Of a stretch of DNA of 64,000 nucleotides, positions 19,414 to 27,630 are shown in pieces. The DNA comes from Achromobacter veterisilvae (lineage in GTDB: Bacteria > Pseudomonadota > Gammaproteobacteria > Burkholderiales > Burkholderiaceae_B). The notes beneath the pieces were generated by a model. That model had not been told where the DNA came from and searched no databases. It saw nothing but the letters and a program-made list of their open reading frames with translations. How positions within the stretch are numbered: the first letter of the stretch is position 1; every line of letters begins with the position of its first letter. The DNA lies in contig NZ_UFQC01000019.1 of assembly GCF_900496975.1 (NCBI RefSeq), forward strand, positions 55,917 through 119,916, in the 5' to 3' direction. The translations under genes and the position numbers were made by a program.

Positions 19414-20340
19414 TCAGCGGATCAGCGTGCCGGCCAGCGCCGCGGCCACCAGCAGCGCGCCCAGCCAGAGGTTGGCGCGGAACAGCATGAAGTTGCGGTC
19501 GGGGCGCTGGATGTCGAACACCTTCAACTGCCATGCCAGATGCGCCGCCACCGCGGCGATGCCGGCCTGGTAGGCCCACGACAGGCCGATGGCGTAGCCG
19601 CCCCACGACCACAGCACGACGGTCGCCAGATAGAAGCCGCCGATCCAGAGCTTGCCCCGGTCGCCGAAGCGCATGGCGGTGGAATGCAGGCCCAGGCTGC
19701 GGTCGTCCCGCACGTCCACATAGGCATAGATGCTGTCGTAGCCCACTTGCCACAGCACGGCCCCCGCCCACATCGCGACGGCGGCGAGCGGCACGTGGTT
19801 CTGGGTATCCGACCAGGCCATCAGCATGCCCCAGTTGAAGCAGATGCCCAGCACGACCTGCGGCCAGTACGTGACGCGCTTGCACAGGGGATAGATGAAG
19901 ACGAACGGCAGTACCGCAACCGCCAGCCAGCGGCTCATACCGTTCAGGAAGAACAGCAGCGACCCGCAGACCAGCAATTGCCCGAGCAGGAACCAGACGG
20001 CGTGCTTCATGGTGAGCTGGCCGCTGGTCAACGGGCGGAAGCGCGTGCGTTCGACGTGCTTGTCGAAGTCGCGGTCGCACATGTCGTTGACGGTGCAGCC
20101 GATGCCGCGCATGAGCAACGCGCCCAGCGAAAACACGATCAGCCGTTGCAGGTCCGGCAGGCCGCCCGCGGCCTGGACCAGCGCGGCGATGGCGGGCAGC
20201 AGCGTCAGCCAGGTGCCGATCGGGCGGTCCAGGCGGCAAAGGCGGGCATAGGGCCGCCACGATTTCGGCAGCCAGCGTTCGACCCAGTCGGTGAAGACGA
20301 TGTCGCTGAGGTCGACGGGAGATTGTTGGGGAGCGCTCAC
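19414..20340 (-). CDS. ubiA: 4-hydroxybenzoate octaprenyltransferase
   Basis: Integral membrane prenyltransferase of ubiquinone synthesis. It attaches the isoprenoid chain to 4-hydroxybenzoate. Multiple transmembrane helices are present. The first Asp-rich motif is NDMCDRDFDKHVERT and the second is YVDVRDDRSLG; both bind Mg-diphosphate. RPLTSGQLTMKHA follows the first motif, as in E. coli UbiA. The best start is the GTG at 20340 (VSAPQQSPVDLSDIV, 308 residues); a GTG two codons earlier is also possible, and no ATG fits. Ribosome site is poor. Confidence 0.94.
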   Translation of the reverse strand: MSAPQQSPVDLSDIVFTDWVERWLPKSWRPYARLCRLDRPIGTWLTLLPAIAALVQAAGGLPDLQRLIVFSLGALLMRGIGCTVNDMCDRDFDKHVERTRFRPLTSGQLTMKHAVWFLLGQLLVCGSLLFFLNGMSRWLAVAVLPFVFIYPLCKRVTYWPQVVLGICFNWGMLMAWSDTQNHVPLAAVAMWAGAVLWQVGYDSIYAYVDVRDDRSLGLHSTAMRFGDRGKLWIGGFYLATVVLWSWGGYAIGLSWAYQAGIAAVAAHLAWQLKVFDIQRPDRNFMLFRANLWLGALLVAAALAGTLIR

Positions 20341-20442
20341 TGTCACGGCGAAACGGAGTGGGGAAAACCGACAGCATAAAACAATGGCGGCCCGGGCATT
20401 GCGCCGAGCCGCTCCGTATGCCGCGGTGCCCGTGCTTCGCCT

Positions 20443-20504
20443 GTGTCTGACACCCGAGGAGCACTGACGCAAGCCGTGGCATCACCCATACGGGTGTCAG
20501 ACAC
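20443..20504. repeat. Pair of GTGTCWGACAC palindromic repeats
   Basis: GTGTCTGACAC at 20443-20453 and GTGTCAGACAC at 20494-20504, 51 bp apart and each followed or preceded by CCC/GGG. The same 11-bp palindrome recurs five times at 22.5-22.66 kb. It lies in the gap between ubiA and the aminotransferase gene. Probably a dispersed repeat family; a regulatory role is not excluded. Confidence 0.75.
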
Positions 20505-20533
20505 TTGTTGCATCTCCTCCACATGCCGCCGTT

Positions 20534-20625
20534 GCGCCCCCAAGCGGGGCCGCACGGATCCGGCTCCGCCGGTCCGTAGCGGCGCCCCCCTGGGGGGGAA
20601 GCGCCGCAGGCGCTTCGGGGGGGGC
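20534..20625 (-). repeat. Dispersed multi-hairpin repeat, copy 1
   Basis: About 92 bp directly after the aminotransferase stop codon. On the minus strand it contains GAAGCGCC / GGCGCTTC (3-nt loop), then CCCCCC-A-GGGGGG, then a CCGG-rich dyad. An almost identical sequence follows aspS at 32981-33074 in the same orientation relative to its gene. Its position right after stop codons suggests it acts as a terminator or mRNA 3' end. Confidence 0.8.
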
Positions 20626-21822
20626 CTACTCTTCTCGAAGCAGCTTGCCCAGGATGGCGATGCCGGTGCGGATCTTGTCTTCCGGCACGGTGGCGAAGCT
20701 CAGGCGCAGCGTGTTGGACTTGCCGGCGCCGCAGTAGAACGGCGCGCCGGGCACGAACGCCACATTCTGCGCGATGGCCTTTTCCAGCAGCTTGGTGCTG
20801 TCGATGTGCTCGGGCAGCGTCAGCCAGATGAACATGCCGCCTTCCGGCTTGGTCCACGTGACGGTGGACGGGAATTCGCGCGTGATGGCGTCCAGCATGC
20901 AGCTACCCTGGGCGCGGTAGATTTCGCGCACGTTGGGCAGGTGTTCGTTCAGGAAGCCGTCCTTGACGATTTCGTACACGGCCATCTGGGTCAGCGTCGG
21001 CGTGTGCAGGTCGGTGGCCTGCTTGGCCTGCACCAGCTTGTTGATGAGCGGGCGCGCGGCGGCGATGTAGCCCAGGCGCAGGCCGGGGGCCAGCACCTTC
21101 GAGAACGTGCCCAGGCGGACGACGTTGGCGCCGTATTCGGCGGCCAGCGCGATCAGGCCCGGCTGCGGCTCGCCCGCGTAGCGCAGTTCGCCGTAGGGGT
21201 CGTCTTCGACGATCGTCAGGTTCAGTTCCGCGGCGCGCTTGACCAGCGCGATGCGGCGTTCCAGGTTGAGCGTGCGGCCGGTGGGGTTCTGGAAGTTGGG
21301 CAGCGCATACAGGAAGCGGGCGCCATCGGCCAGTTCGGGGGTGATGGCTTCCGGGATCAGGCCGCCTTCATCGGTGGGCACTGGCGTGAACTTCGGCTGG
21401 TACAGGCTGAACGATTGCAGGGCGCCCAGGTAGCTGGGGTCTTCGACGAGCACCTTGCTGTCCTTGTCGATCAGCACCTTGCCCAGCAGGTCGAGCGCCT
21501 GCTGCGAGCCCGACACGATCAGGATCTGGTCGGCGGCGACGTTCGCGCCGGCGCTGTTCAGGTCGTCGGCGACCCATTGGCGCAGCGGGGCGTAGCCTTC
21601 GGTCGGGCCGTACTGCAGGGCGGCGCGGCCGTTGGTGGCCAATACCTTGTCGAATGCCTCTCGCACCACTTCTACCGGGAAGCCACCGGGCGCCGGCAGG
21701 CCGCCGGCGAACGAAATGACTTCGGGACGCTCGGTTACCTTGAGGATCTCGCGGATGGCGGAGCTGGTGAGTTGCTGGGCGCGTTCCGAGAAGGAAAACG
21801 CAGGTTCGAGAGGCTTGTCCAT
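20626..21822 (-). CDS. PLP-dependent class I/II aminotransferase (2-aminoadipate/LysN-like)
   Basis: 398-residue fold-type I aminotransferase. Visible motifs: SFAGGLPAPGGFP, QYGPTEGYAPLRQWV, SGSQQALDLLGK, the substrate loop ALPNFQNPTGRT, the Asp of the cofactor site VEDDPYGELRY, and the Schiff-base lysine in LGTFSKVLAPGLRLGY. These match the 2-aminoadipate / aromatic aminotransferases related to MocR regulators but without the N-terminal HTH. Start at 21822 (MDKPLEPAFSF) preceded by AAGAAG; an in-frame start 96 bp upstream is unlikely. Divergent from the fRMsr gene. Probably broad-specificity amino acid transamination. Confidence 0.88.
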   Translation of the reverse strand: MDKPLEPAFSFSERAQQLTSSAIREILKVTERPEVISFAGGLPAPGGFPVEVVREAFDKVLATNGRAALQYGPTEGYAPLRQWVADDLNSAGANVAADQILIVSGSQQALDLLGKVLIDKDSKVLVEDPSYLGALQSFSLYQPKFTPVPTDEGGLIPEAITPELADGARFLYALPNFQNPTGRTLNLERRIALVKRAAELNLTIVEDDPYGELRYAGEPQPGLIALAAEYGANVVRLGTFSKVLAPGLRLGYIAAARPLINKLVQAKQATDLHTPTLTQMAVYEIVKDGFLNEHLPNVREIYRAQGSCMLDAITREFPSTVTWTKPEGGMFIWLTLPEHIDSTKLLEKAIAQNVAFVPGAPFYCGAGKSNTLRLSFATVPEDKIRTGIAILGKLLREE

Positions 21823-21998
21823 GGAGTGCTTCTTGATCAAGAAGGGGTAGGAAGAGACGGGCTTTTTTTTCCCTTCGGGAGGCCCGGTTGAAAAAATCGG
21901 CGAAAAGTATTGTCCCATATGGAGGCGGCCCGGCCCCCATAATGGGCGAAACCCCTAAAATCACCTGCACCGATAATCGCCTGTACAGTTACATTTCC

Positions 21999-22484
21999 AT
22001 GTTCGAAGCCGCCCCCATCACCGCCGATTCCAAGGCCGCCCTGTATGCCGAACTGGCCGTCCAGGCCCGCGCCCTGCTGGAAGGCGAGCGCGACCGCATC
22101 GCCAATGCCGCCAACCTGAGCGCGCTGGCCTACCAGGCCCTGCCTCAGTTGAACTGGGCGGGTTTCTATTTCTACGACGGCGCCGAACTGGTGCTGGGCC
22201 CGTTCCAGGGCAAGCCGGCCTGCGTGCGCATCCCGCTGAACCGCGGGGTGTGCGGCGCCGCCGCCAGCCAGCGCCAGACGCAACTGGTGCCCGACGTGCA
22301 CGCCTTTCCGGGCCACATCGCCTGCGACGCCGCTTCGCGTTCCGAGATCGTCGTGCCGCTGGTGCTGGACGGCAGGCTGATCGGCGTGTGGGATGTGGAC
22401 AGCCCGGTGCCGGACCGCTTCGACGAAGACGACCGCAAGGGGATGGAAGCGCTGTGCGCGGTGTTTCTGGCCAGCTTGGGGTGA
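21999..22484 (+). CDS. msrC: Free methionine-(R)-sulfoxide reductase (GAF-type)
   Basis: Repairs free L-methionine-(R)-sulfoxide with thioredoxin as reductant. 161 residues, a single GAF domain. Three cysteines expected for fRMsr are present: Cys75 (KPACVRIP), Cys85 (RGVCGAAAS) and Cys109 (HIACDAAS). The family block QTQLVPDVHAFPGHIACDA is intact, as is SEIVVPLVLDGRLIGVWDVDSP. The start at 21999 (MFEAAPITADSK) gives the normal family length; an in-frame ATG 111 bp upstream would add an unrelated extension. Divergent from the aminotransferase. Confidence 0.92.
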   Translation: MFEAAPITADSKAALYAELAVQARALLEGERDRIANAANLSALAYQALPQLNWAGFYFYDGAELVLGPFQGKPACVRIPLNRGVCGAAASQRQTQLVPDVHAFPGHIACDAASRSEIVVPLVLDGRLIGVWDVDSPVPDRFDEDDRKGMEALCAVFLASLG

Positions 22485-22502
22485 GTGGCTGCTGGGCGGG
22501 TG

Positions 22503-22662
22503 GTGTCAGACACCCGGGGAGATAGGCTTCGGCATGGGCGGCCATCTCGTATGGGTGTCTGACACCGGCCTAATGTCTGACACCATCCTCAAGATGGCAC
22601 GTGTCTGACACCCGTACGAGACGCACCGCATCCTGCACCAGCGCTTCCCGGGTGTCTGACAC
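22503..22662. repeat. Cluster of five GTGTCWGACAC palindromic repeats
   Basis: Copies at 22503-22513, 22555-22565, 22573-22583 (one mismatch), 22601-22611 and 22652-22662, immediately after the msrC stop codon. Several extend to GGTGTCTGACACC. The stretch 22485-22982 has no gene: after the repeats I see nothing identifiable until the ribosome site of the DapA-like gene. Confidence 0.8.
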
Positions 22663-22982
22663 TATGTTTGCCAGCCGCCGTTGACACCGCCCTGCGCTCC
22701 CGGTAGATTTCCGTTTCTTGCGCCACCCGCAGTTCCCAATTCCATGATCCGTCAGGCCAGCCAATCCGCTTTCCCGTTCCGCGCCCTGGGCGCGGCGCTG
22801 GCTTGCGCTGGCCTGAAATCCAAAAAACAGCCGCTCGTCTGACCGGAGCATGCTGTTCCGTCAGATGGGCGACGGAACAGCGGCCTCCTGGCGGCGCTTG
22901 GCGCCGTCCGCGCGTCCCCCTGATATCCCGAGCACTTCTGTACGGTCCAACCACGGTCCGCTTACACCGAAGGAGTGTTCAC

Positions 22983-23876
22983 ATGCAATCTCACCAATCT
23001 CCGATCCAGGGCGTCTGGGTGCCTCTCGTCACGCCGTTTTCCGGCGGCGCCGTGGATGGCGGAGCCTTGCGCCGCCTGGTGCGCCACTACGCCGCGGCCG
23101 GCGTGGACGGGCTGGTCGTGTGCGGCAGCACCGGCGAAGCCGCGGCCCTGGACGATGCCGAACAACTGGCCGTGCTGGACGCCGTGCTGACGGAAGCGGG
23201 CGCGCTGCCCGTCATCATGGGCCTGGCGGGCAACCACCAGGGACACGTGCTGCAGCGCCTGGCCGCGTTCGGCACGCGCCCGCTGGCGGGCATCCTGGCG
23301 CCCGCGCCGTACTACGTGCGCCCCGGGCAGGAAGGCGCCGCCGCCTATTTCCGCTGCCTGGCCGATGCTTCGCGCTTTCCCCTGGTGCTCTACGACATTC
23401 CCTACCGGACAGGCGCGACGCTGGACACCTCGACCCTGCTCGCGCTGGCGGCGCATCCGAACATCGCCGCGATCAAGGATTGCGGAGGGGCGCTGGACAA
23501 GACGATCGCGCTGATCGCCGACGGCAACATGAACGTGCTGGCGGGCGAAGACCTGCAGTCCCTGACCGTGCTTTGCCTGGGCGGCGCCGGCATGATCGCG
23601 GCGGCGGCGCACATCCGTCCGGAGCTGTTCGTGGCCATGCACCGCGCCGTGCGCGCGCAGCAACTGGACCAGGCCAGGAAGCTGTTCCATGCGCTGGTCC
23701 CGGTGATCCAACTGACGTTCGCCGAGCCCAACCCCGGCCCCGTGAAGGCGCAACTGGGCCGCCAGGGCCTGCTGAGCGCGGAACTGCGGCAGCCCATGCC
23801 GCGCGCCAGCGAAGTCCTGGCCGCTCGCCTGGATGCGGCGGTAACCGGCTTGAACCGCCTGTATCCCGGCCAATAG
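22983..23876 (+). CDS. dapA: 4-hydroxy-tetrahydrodipicolinate synthase family protein (DapA-like)
   Basis: TIM-barrel class I aldolase of 297 residues. The start at 22983 has AAGGAG upstream. Motifs: GVWVPLVTPF at strand 1, the pyruvate-binding GSTGEAAAL loop (GTTGES in E. coli, so Ser replaces the first Thr), catalytic Tyr in YDIPYRTG, Schiff-base Lys in AAIKDCGGAL, and the C-terminal NPGPVKAQL. DapA condenses pyruvate with aspartate semialdehyde for lysine and peptidoglycan. Alcaligenaceae carry many paralogues that act on other 2-oxo acids, so assignment as the lysine-pathway enzyme is less sure than the family. Confidence 0.82.
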   Translation: MQSHQSPIQGVWVPLVTPFSGGAVDGGALRRLVRHYAAAGVDGLVVCGSTGEAAALDDAEQLAVLDAVLTEAGALPVIMGLAGNHQGHVLQRLAAFGTRPLAGILAPAPYYVRPGQEGAAAYFRCLADASRFPLVLYDIPYRTGATLDTSTLLALAAHPNIAAIKDCGGALDKTIALIADGNMNVLAGEDLQSLTVLCLGGAGMIAAAAHIRPELFVAMHRAVRAQQLDQARKLFHALVPVIQLTFAEPNPGPVKAQLGRQGLLSAELRQPMPRASEVLAARLDAAVTGLNRLYPGQ

Positions 23877-24001
23877 TCCCTGCCACGCGGGAACAATCCG
23901 CCAGCTTTGTGGCGTTCAGATTCATTTGGTAATAAATGACCCGCCTGGAAGCTGACGGATTGCTTATGATGCGGCCATTCTCCGGGTAAAAAAAAACGTT
24001 C

Positions 24002-24778
24002 ATGGCCCAAGCTTTTGAAGCCTTGTCCGCCTGGCAGGTCATGCTGGCGGGCTTGCTGTTTTTCGGCGGCATCTATCTGGTCTTCGGCGCGGCCACCTGG
24101 CTGTTGACGCACTACCTCCTGCCCGCACTCGGCATCGGGCGCGCGCTGGATCCGCGCCCGCTCGCGCCCGGCCAATTGCGGCGCGAGTTCGCCCAATCCG
24201 GCCTGTCCATCCTGCTGTTCGGCACCGGCATGATTTTCCCGTGGGGCCTGCTGCAACTGGGATGGGCGCGCCTGGACCCGGATGCCGGCTGGCGGCAGAT
24301 CCTGGCCGAGATCCTGGTGCTGGTGGCCTGGAACGACGTGCACTTCTGGATCAATCACCGCCTGCTGCACACCAGGCCGCTGCGCCGGTTCCACCTGCCG
24401 CATCACCGTTCGGTCGTGACCACGCCGTTCTCCACCTACAGCTTCCATCCCATCGAAGCCCTGATGCTGGGCAACGTCATCCTGCTGCCCATGGTGCTGC
24501 ACGATTTCAGTTTCTGGTCGCTGGTCTCGGTGCCGCTGTTCAGCCTGTTCTTCAACTGCATCGGGCACGCCAACTACGACTTTTTCCCCCGCGTGTCCTA
24601 TGCGCACTGGTTCGCCGCCAGCCGCCGGCATCATCTGCACCATGCCTGCTACAACGGCAATTACGGCTTCCAGTTCACCTTCATGGACCGCCTGTTCCGC
24701 ACCCGGCTCAAGGCCGAGGCGGCGGCGCCCCAACTGGATGCCTTCCGGCAGCGAGAGTCGCTTGGCGGGCGGGCCTGA
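24002..24778 (+). CDS. Sterol desaturase / fatty acid hydroxylase superfamily membrane enzyme
   Basis: 258-residue membrane-bound diiron enzyme. Its histidine cluster is complete: HFWINHRLLH (His114, 119, 123), HLPHH (His131, 134, 135) and RHHLHH (His210-214), with an additional conserved CIGHANYDFFP segment. About five hydrophobic segments are seen. Members hydroxylate or desaturate lipids, carotenoids or sterols at the membrane surface. It is the first gene of a tight four-gene operon with a fatty acid desaturase (41-bp overlap), a KAS III fusion and an unknown protein. That context suggests action on an acyl chain rather than a sterol. The start is 8 bp after an A-run, with no strong ribosome site. 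Confidence 0.85.
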   Translation: MAQAFEALSAWQVMLAGLLFFGGIYLVFGAATWLLTHYLLPALGIGRALDPRPLAPGQLRREFAQSGLSILLFGTGMIFPWGLLQLGWARLDPDAGWRQILAEILVLVAWNDVHFWINHRLLHTRPLRRFHLPHHRSVVTTPFSTYSFHPIEALMLGNVILLPMVLHDFSFWSLVSVPLFSLFFNCIGHANYDFFPRVSYAHWFAASRRHHLHHACYNGNYGFQFTFMDRLFRTRLKAEAAAPQLDAFRQRESLGGRA

Positions 24779-25670
24779 GGCGCCGCGCCGGCGGCCAGCG
24801 CTGCGCAACCGGCGCGACTGGCAAAGCCTTGCCTACCTGGCCGCCCTGCCGGCGCTGGCGGCCTGGCAATGGGTGCACGGGTTCTGGTGGCCCCTGTATG
24901 GGCTGATGCTGTTCCTGACTTTGGGCATCGGCGTCATCCACCATAACCACACGCATCTGCGGATGTGGCGCGGCCGCCGGGCCAATCGCATCACCGACTT
25001 CTGGATCACCCTGCTGCAGGGGCATCCGACGTTCGTCTTCTATCCGGCCCACGTGGCGAACCACCACCGCTACCGGCACGGCGCGGGCGACGCGGCGCGC
25101 ACCTACCGCTTCGGCGGCGACACGAATCATCTCTGGGGCTATCTGATCCACCCGCTGCAGGCGGTGTGGGTGCTGTATCCGCTGTTCTTCGCCTGGCTGG
25201 GCCGCCTGCGCCGCCATTGGCCGGGCGCATGGCGCTACTGCATGGCGCAGTACGGCGCGTGGCTCGGCCTGTGGGGCGGCCTGCTGGCGGTGAACCCCGC
25301 CAAGGCGCTGGTGTTCGTCATCGTTCCGCAGTTGCACGGCCTGCATTGGCTGCTGGCCACGAACTACCTGCAGCATGCGCACGCCGACGGCGGCCCCCGG
25401 TCCGTCGCCGGCCTGGACTACGCGCGCAATTTCGAAGGGCTGGTCAATCCGTTGTTGTTCAACATCGGCCTGCATACCGCGCATCACGAGCATTCGCGGG
25501 CGCACTGGTCCGAGCTGACCCGCCTGCATCGCGAGCGCTACCGCGGCCGCGTGCATCCGGCCTTGAACGAGCGCGGACTGACGCCCTATATGTTCCGCGT
25601 CTTCGTGCTGGGCACGTTCGTGCCGCGTTTCCGCAGCCATTCGCGCATGGCGCCCGAGCACGTCCGCTAG
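24738..25670 (+). CDS. Membrane fatty acid desaturase (FADS family)
   Basis: 310-residue integral membrane desaturase. Three histidine boxes are present: HHNHTH (68-73), HVANHHRYRH (105-114) and HTAHHEH (246-252). At least four hydrophobic helices lie between them. The His-rich layout fits the acyl-lipid or acyl-ACP desaturases / alkane hydroxylase-like FADS group. The reading frame overlaps the end of the preceding hydroxylase gene by 41 bp (start ATG 24738; a TTG at 24762 is an alternative). The two are therefore translationally coupled. It presumably acts on the same lipid substrate as the neighbouring enzymes; regiospecificity is unknown. Confidence 0.86.
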   Translation: MPSGSESRLAGGPEAPRRRPALRNRRDWQSLAYLAALPALAAWQWVHGFWWPLYGLMLFLTLGIGVIHHNHTHLRMWRGRRANRITDFWITLLQGHPTFVFYPAHVANHHRYRHGAGDAARTYRFGGDTNHLWGYLIHPLQAVWVLYPLFFAWLGRLRRHWPGAWRYCMAQYGAWLGLWGGLLAVNPAKALVFVIVPQLHGLHWLLATNYLQHAHADGGPRSVAGLDYARNFEGLVNPLLFNIGLHTAHHEHSRAHWSELTRLHRERYRGRVHPALNERGLTPYMFRVFVLGTFVPRFRSHSRMAPEHVR

Positions 25671-25704
25671 CGCCGCCACCCCATTCTTTCACTAGAGACC
25701 CGCC

Positions 25705-27630
25705 ATGCCCATTGCGTTTCATCGTGTCTACCTGGAGAGCGCCGGCTATTTCATGCCGGGAGAGCCCGTGTCCAACGAGGCCATGGACAGCTACATCGCG
25801 CCGCTGAACCGCATGTCCGGCCGGATCAAGAGCCGCATCCTGGCCGAGAACGGCATCAGGCAACGCCACTACGCAATCGATCCCGAGGGCGCCACGGTAT
25901 TCACCAATGCGCAGTTGGCGGCCAACGCCATCCGCGATTGCCTGCGGCGCGGCGACAGCGATCTGTCGGCGGTGTCGCTGCTGGCCAGCGGCTCGTCCGG
26001 CGGCGACGCGCTGATGCCGGGATTCTCGAACATGATCCAGGGCGAGCTGGCCGCGCCGCCCATGGAGACGCTGTCGGTGCACGGCATCTGCGCGGCGGGC
26101 GTCTCGGCCATCCAGGTGGCGGCGCAGGGGGTCGAGATGGGCGGGCACGCCAGCGCGCTGGCGGTGGCCAGCGAACTGCCGTCGCGGCTGTTCAAGCGCT
26201 CGCGCTTCGCCGCTCGGGGCTACGACGCGGATTTCGATGCGCACTTCCTGCGCTGGATGCTGTCGGACGGCGCGGGAGCGGTGCTGCTCGGCAATACCGG
26301 ACGGCCGCTGCCCGGCGCATCGCAAGGCGTGCGCCTGCGCCTGAAGTGGGTGCACCAGCGCTCGTTCTCGGGCGACTATCCCGTGTGCATGCAACTGGGG
26401 CTCTCTGCCGACCGCAAGAATGGGCACCTGGACTATCCGTCGTGGCACGAAGCCGAGGCCGACGGCGCGCTGTCCCTGCGCCAGGACATCCGGCTGCTGC
26501 CGCACCTGTTCGATATCGGCATCCACGAATACGCCAAGCTGGTGCGCGACGGCTGGCTGGATCCGGACCAGGTGGACCATTTCCTGTGCCATTACTCGTC
26601 CGAGAAATTCATCCCCGTGGTCGAGGACCTGATGGAGAAGGCGGGCCTGGTGATCCCCCGCAGTCGCTGGTTCAGCAACCTGGCCTGGCGCGGCAACACG
26701 GGGGCCGCCTCCATCCTGATCATGCTGGCGGAGTTCCTGGAAACGCGCGAGGTGAAGCCGGGCGAGCAGATTTTCTGCTACATCCCCGAATCGGGACGCT
26801 TCATGGCGGCCTACATGCTGCTGGAGGCCGAAGCGGTCCATGCCAGCCCAGTCGCCGCCGGCGCGCCTGCCGCGGCGACACCGCGCGACGCTGCGAACAG
26901 CGGCGATGCCGAGGCGATCGCGCCGCCGCACGATCCGGACATGGCGCCGCAGGGGCTGGGCCAACTGCTGACCGAACTGGCCGCGATCTGGCACGACTAC
27001 CGTTCGCGCGTCTGGCGCACGCCGGTGGTGCGGCGTTTGCGCAACCGCCAGTTCCAGACGGCCGACTACCTGAACTGGATGGAGAACTGGATTCCGCAGG
27101 TGCGCGAAGGCAGCAAATGGATGCGCGAAGGCGCGGCCTCGCTGTCGGAGCAATATGCGCCGCTGGCCGCGCTGATCGACATGCACGCCGGCGAAGAGCA
27201 GAACGACTTCCAGATCCTGTTCCAGGACTACCGCAACGCGGGCGGCGCGGTGGACAGCATCGACGCCCTGCGCCGCAATCCGGGCGGCGAGGCGCTCAAC
27301 GCCTATCTGCACGGCCTGGCGGCCACGCGCGATCCGATCGGGCTGTTGGGCGCCATCTACATCATCGAAGGCACGGGCCAGCGCATCGTGCCGGCGCTGC
27401 TGCCGCTGCTCAAGGCCAGCCTGACATTGCCGCCCGATGCCTTCCGCTTCCTGGAATACCATGGCCACAACGACGAACACCACCTGGCGCGCTGGCTGTC
27501 GGCGGTGGAGCTGGCGCTGGACTGCGACGAGGACGGCCGGGCGGAGCAGCGCATCGTCGATACCGCGCGCCGCACGGCCGCGCTGTACCTGATGCAGTTT
27601 CATCACGTAATGGAGGACGAGGGGGCATGA
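25705..27630 (+). CDS. KAS III-like ketoacyl synthase fused to a heme-oxygenase-like metal-binding domain
   Basis: 641-residue two-domain protein. Residues 1-375 are a thiolase-fold KAS III with the full Cys-His-Asn triad: Cys129 (VHGICAAGVSA), His296 (FLCHYSSEKF) and Asn331 (RGNTGAAS). This is the arrangement that condenses an acyl-CoA or acyl-ACP. An Ala/Pro/Asp-rich linker spans about 376-415. Residues 416-641 are helical and resemble the PqqC/heme-oxygenase-like iron enzymes. Candidate metal ligands are Glu497/Glu498 (MHAGEEQND), Glu555 (YIIEGTGQR) and His586, Asp590, His592/593 (YHGHNDEHH). Such domains carry out oxidative decarboxylation, C-C cleavage or N-oxygenation. The start lies 34 bp after the desaturase; the stop overlaps the next ATG. 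Confidence 0.85.
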   Translation: MPIAFHRVYLESAGYFMPGEPVSNEAMDSYIAPLNRMSGRIKSRILAENGIRQRHYAIDPEGATVFTNAQLAANAIRDCLRRGDSDLSAVSLLASGSSGGDALMPGFSNMIQGELAAPPMETLSVHGICAAGVSAIQVAAQGVEMGGHASALAVASELPSRLFKRSRFAARGYDADFDAHFLRWMLSDGAGAVLLGNTGRPLPGASQGVRLRLKWVHQRSFSGDYPVCMQLGLSADRKNGHLDYPSWHEAEADGALSLRQDIRLLPHLFDIGIHEYAKLVRDGWLDPDQVDHFLCHYSSEKFIPVVEDLMEKAGLVIPRSRWFSNLAWRGNTGAASILIMLAEFLETREVKPGEQIFCYIPESGRFMAAYMLLEAEAVHASPVAAGAPAAATPRDAANSGDAEAIAPPHDPDMAPQGLGQLLTELAAIWHDYRSRVWRTPVVRRLRNRQFQTADYLNWMENWIPQVREGSKWMREGAASLSEQYAPLAALIDMHAGEEQNDFQILFQDYRNAGGAVDSIDALRRNPGGEALNAYLHGLAATRDPIGLLGAIYIIEGTGQRIVPALLPLLKASLTLPPDAFRFLEYHGHNDEHHLARWLSAVELALDCDEDGRAEQRIVDTARRTAALYLMQFHHVMEDEGA

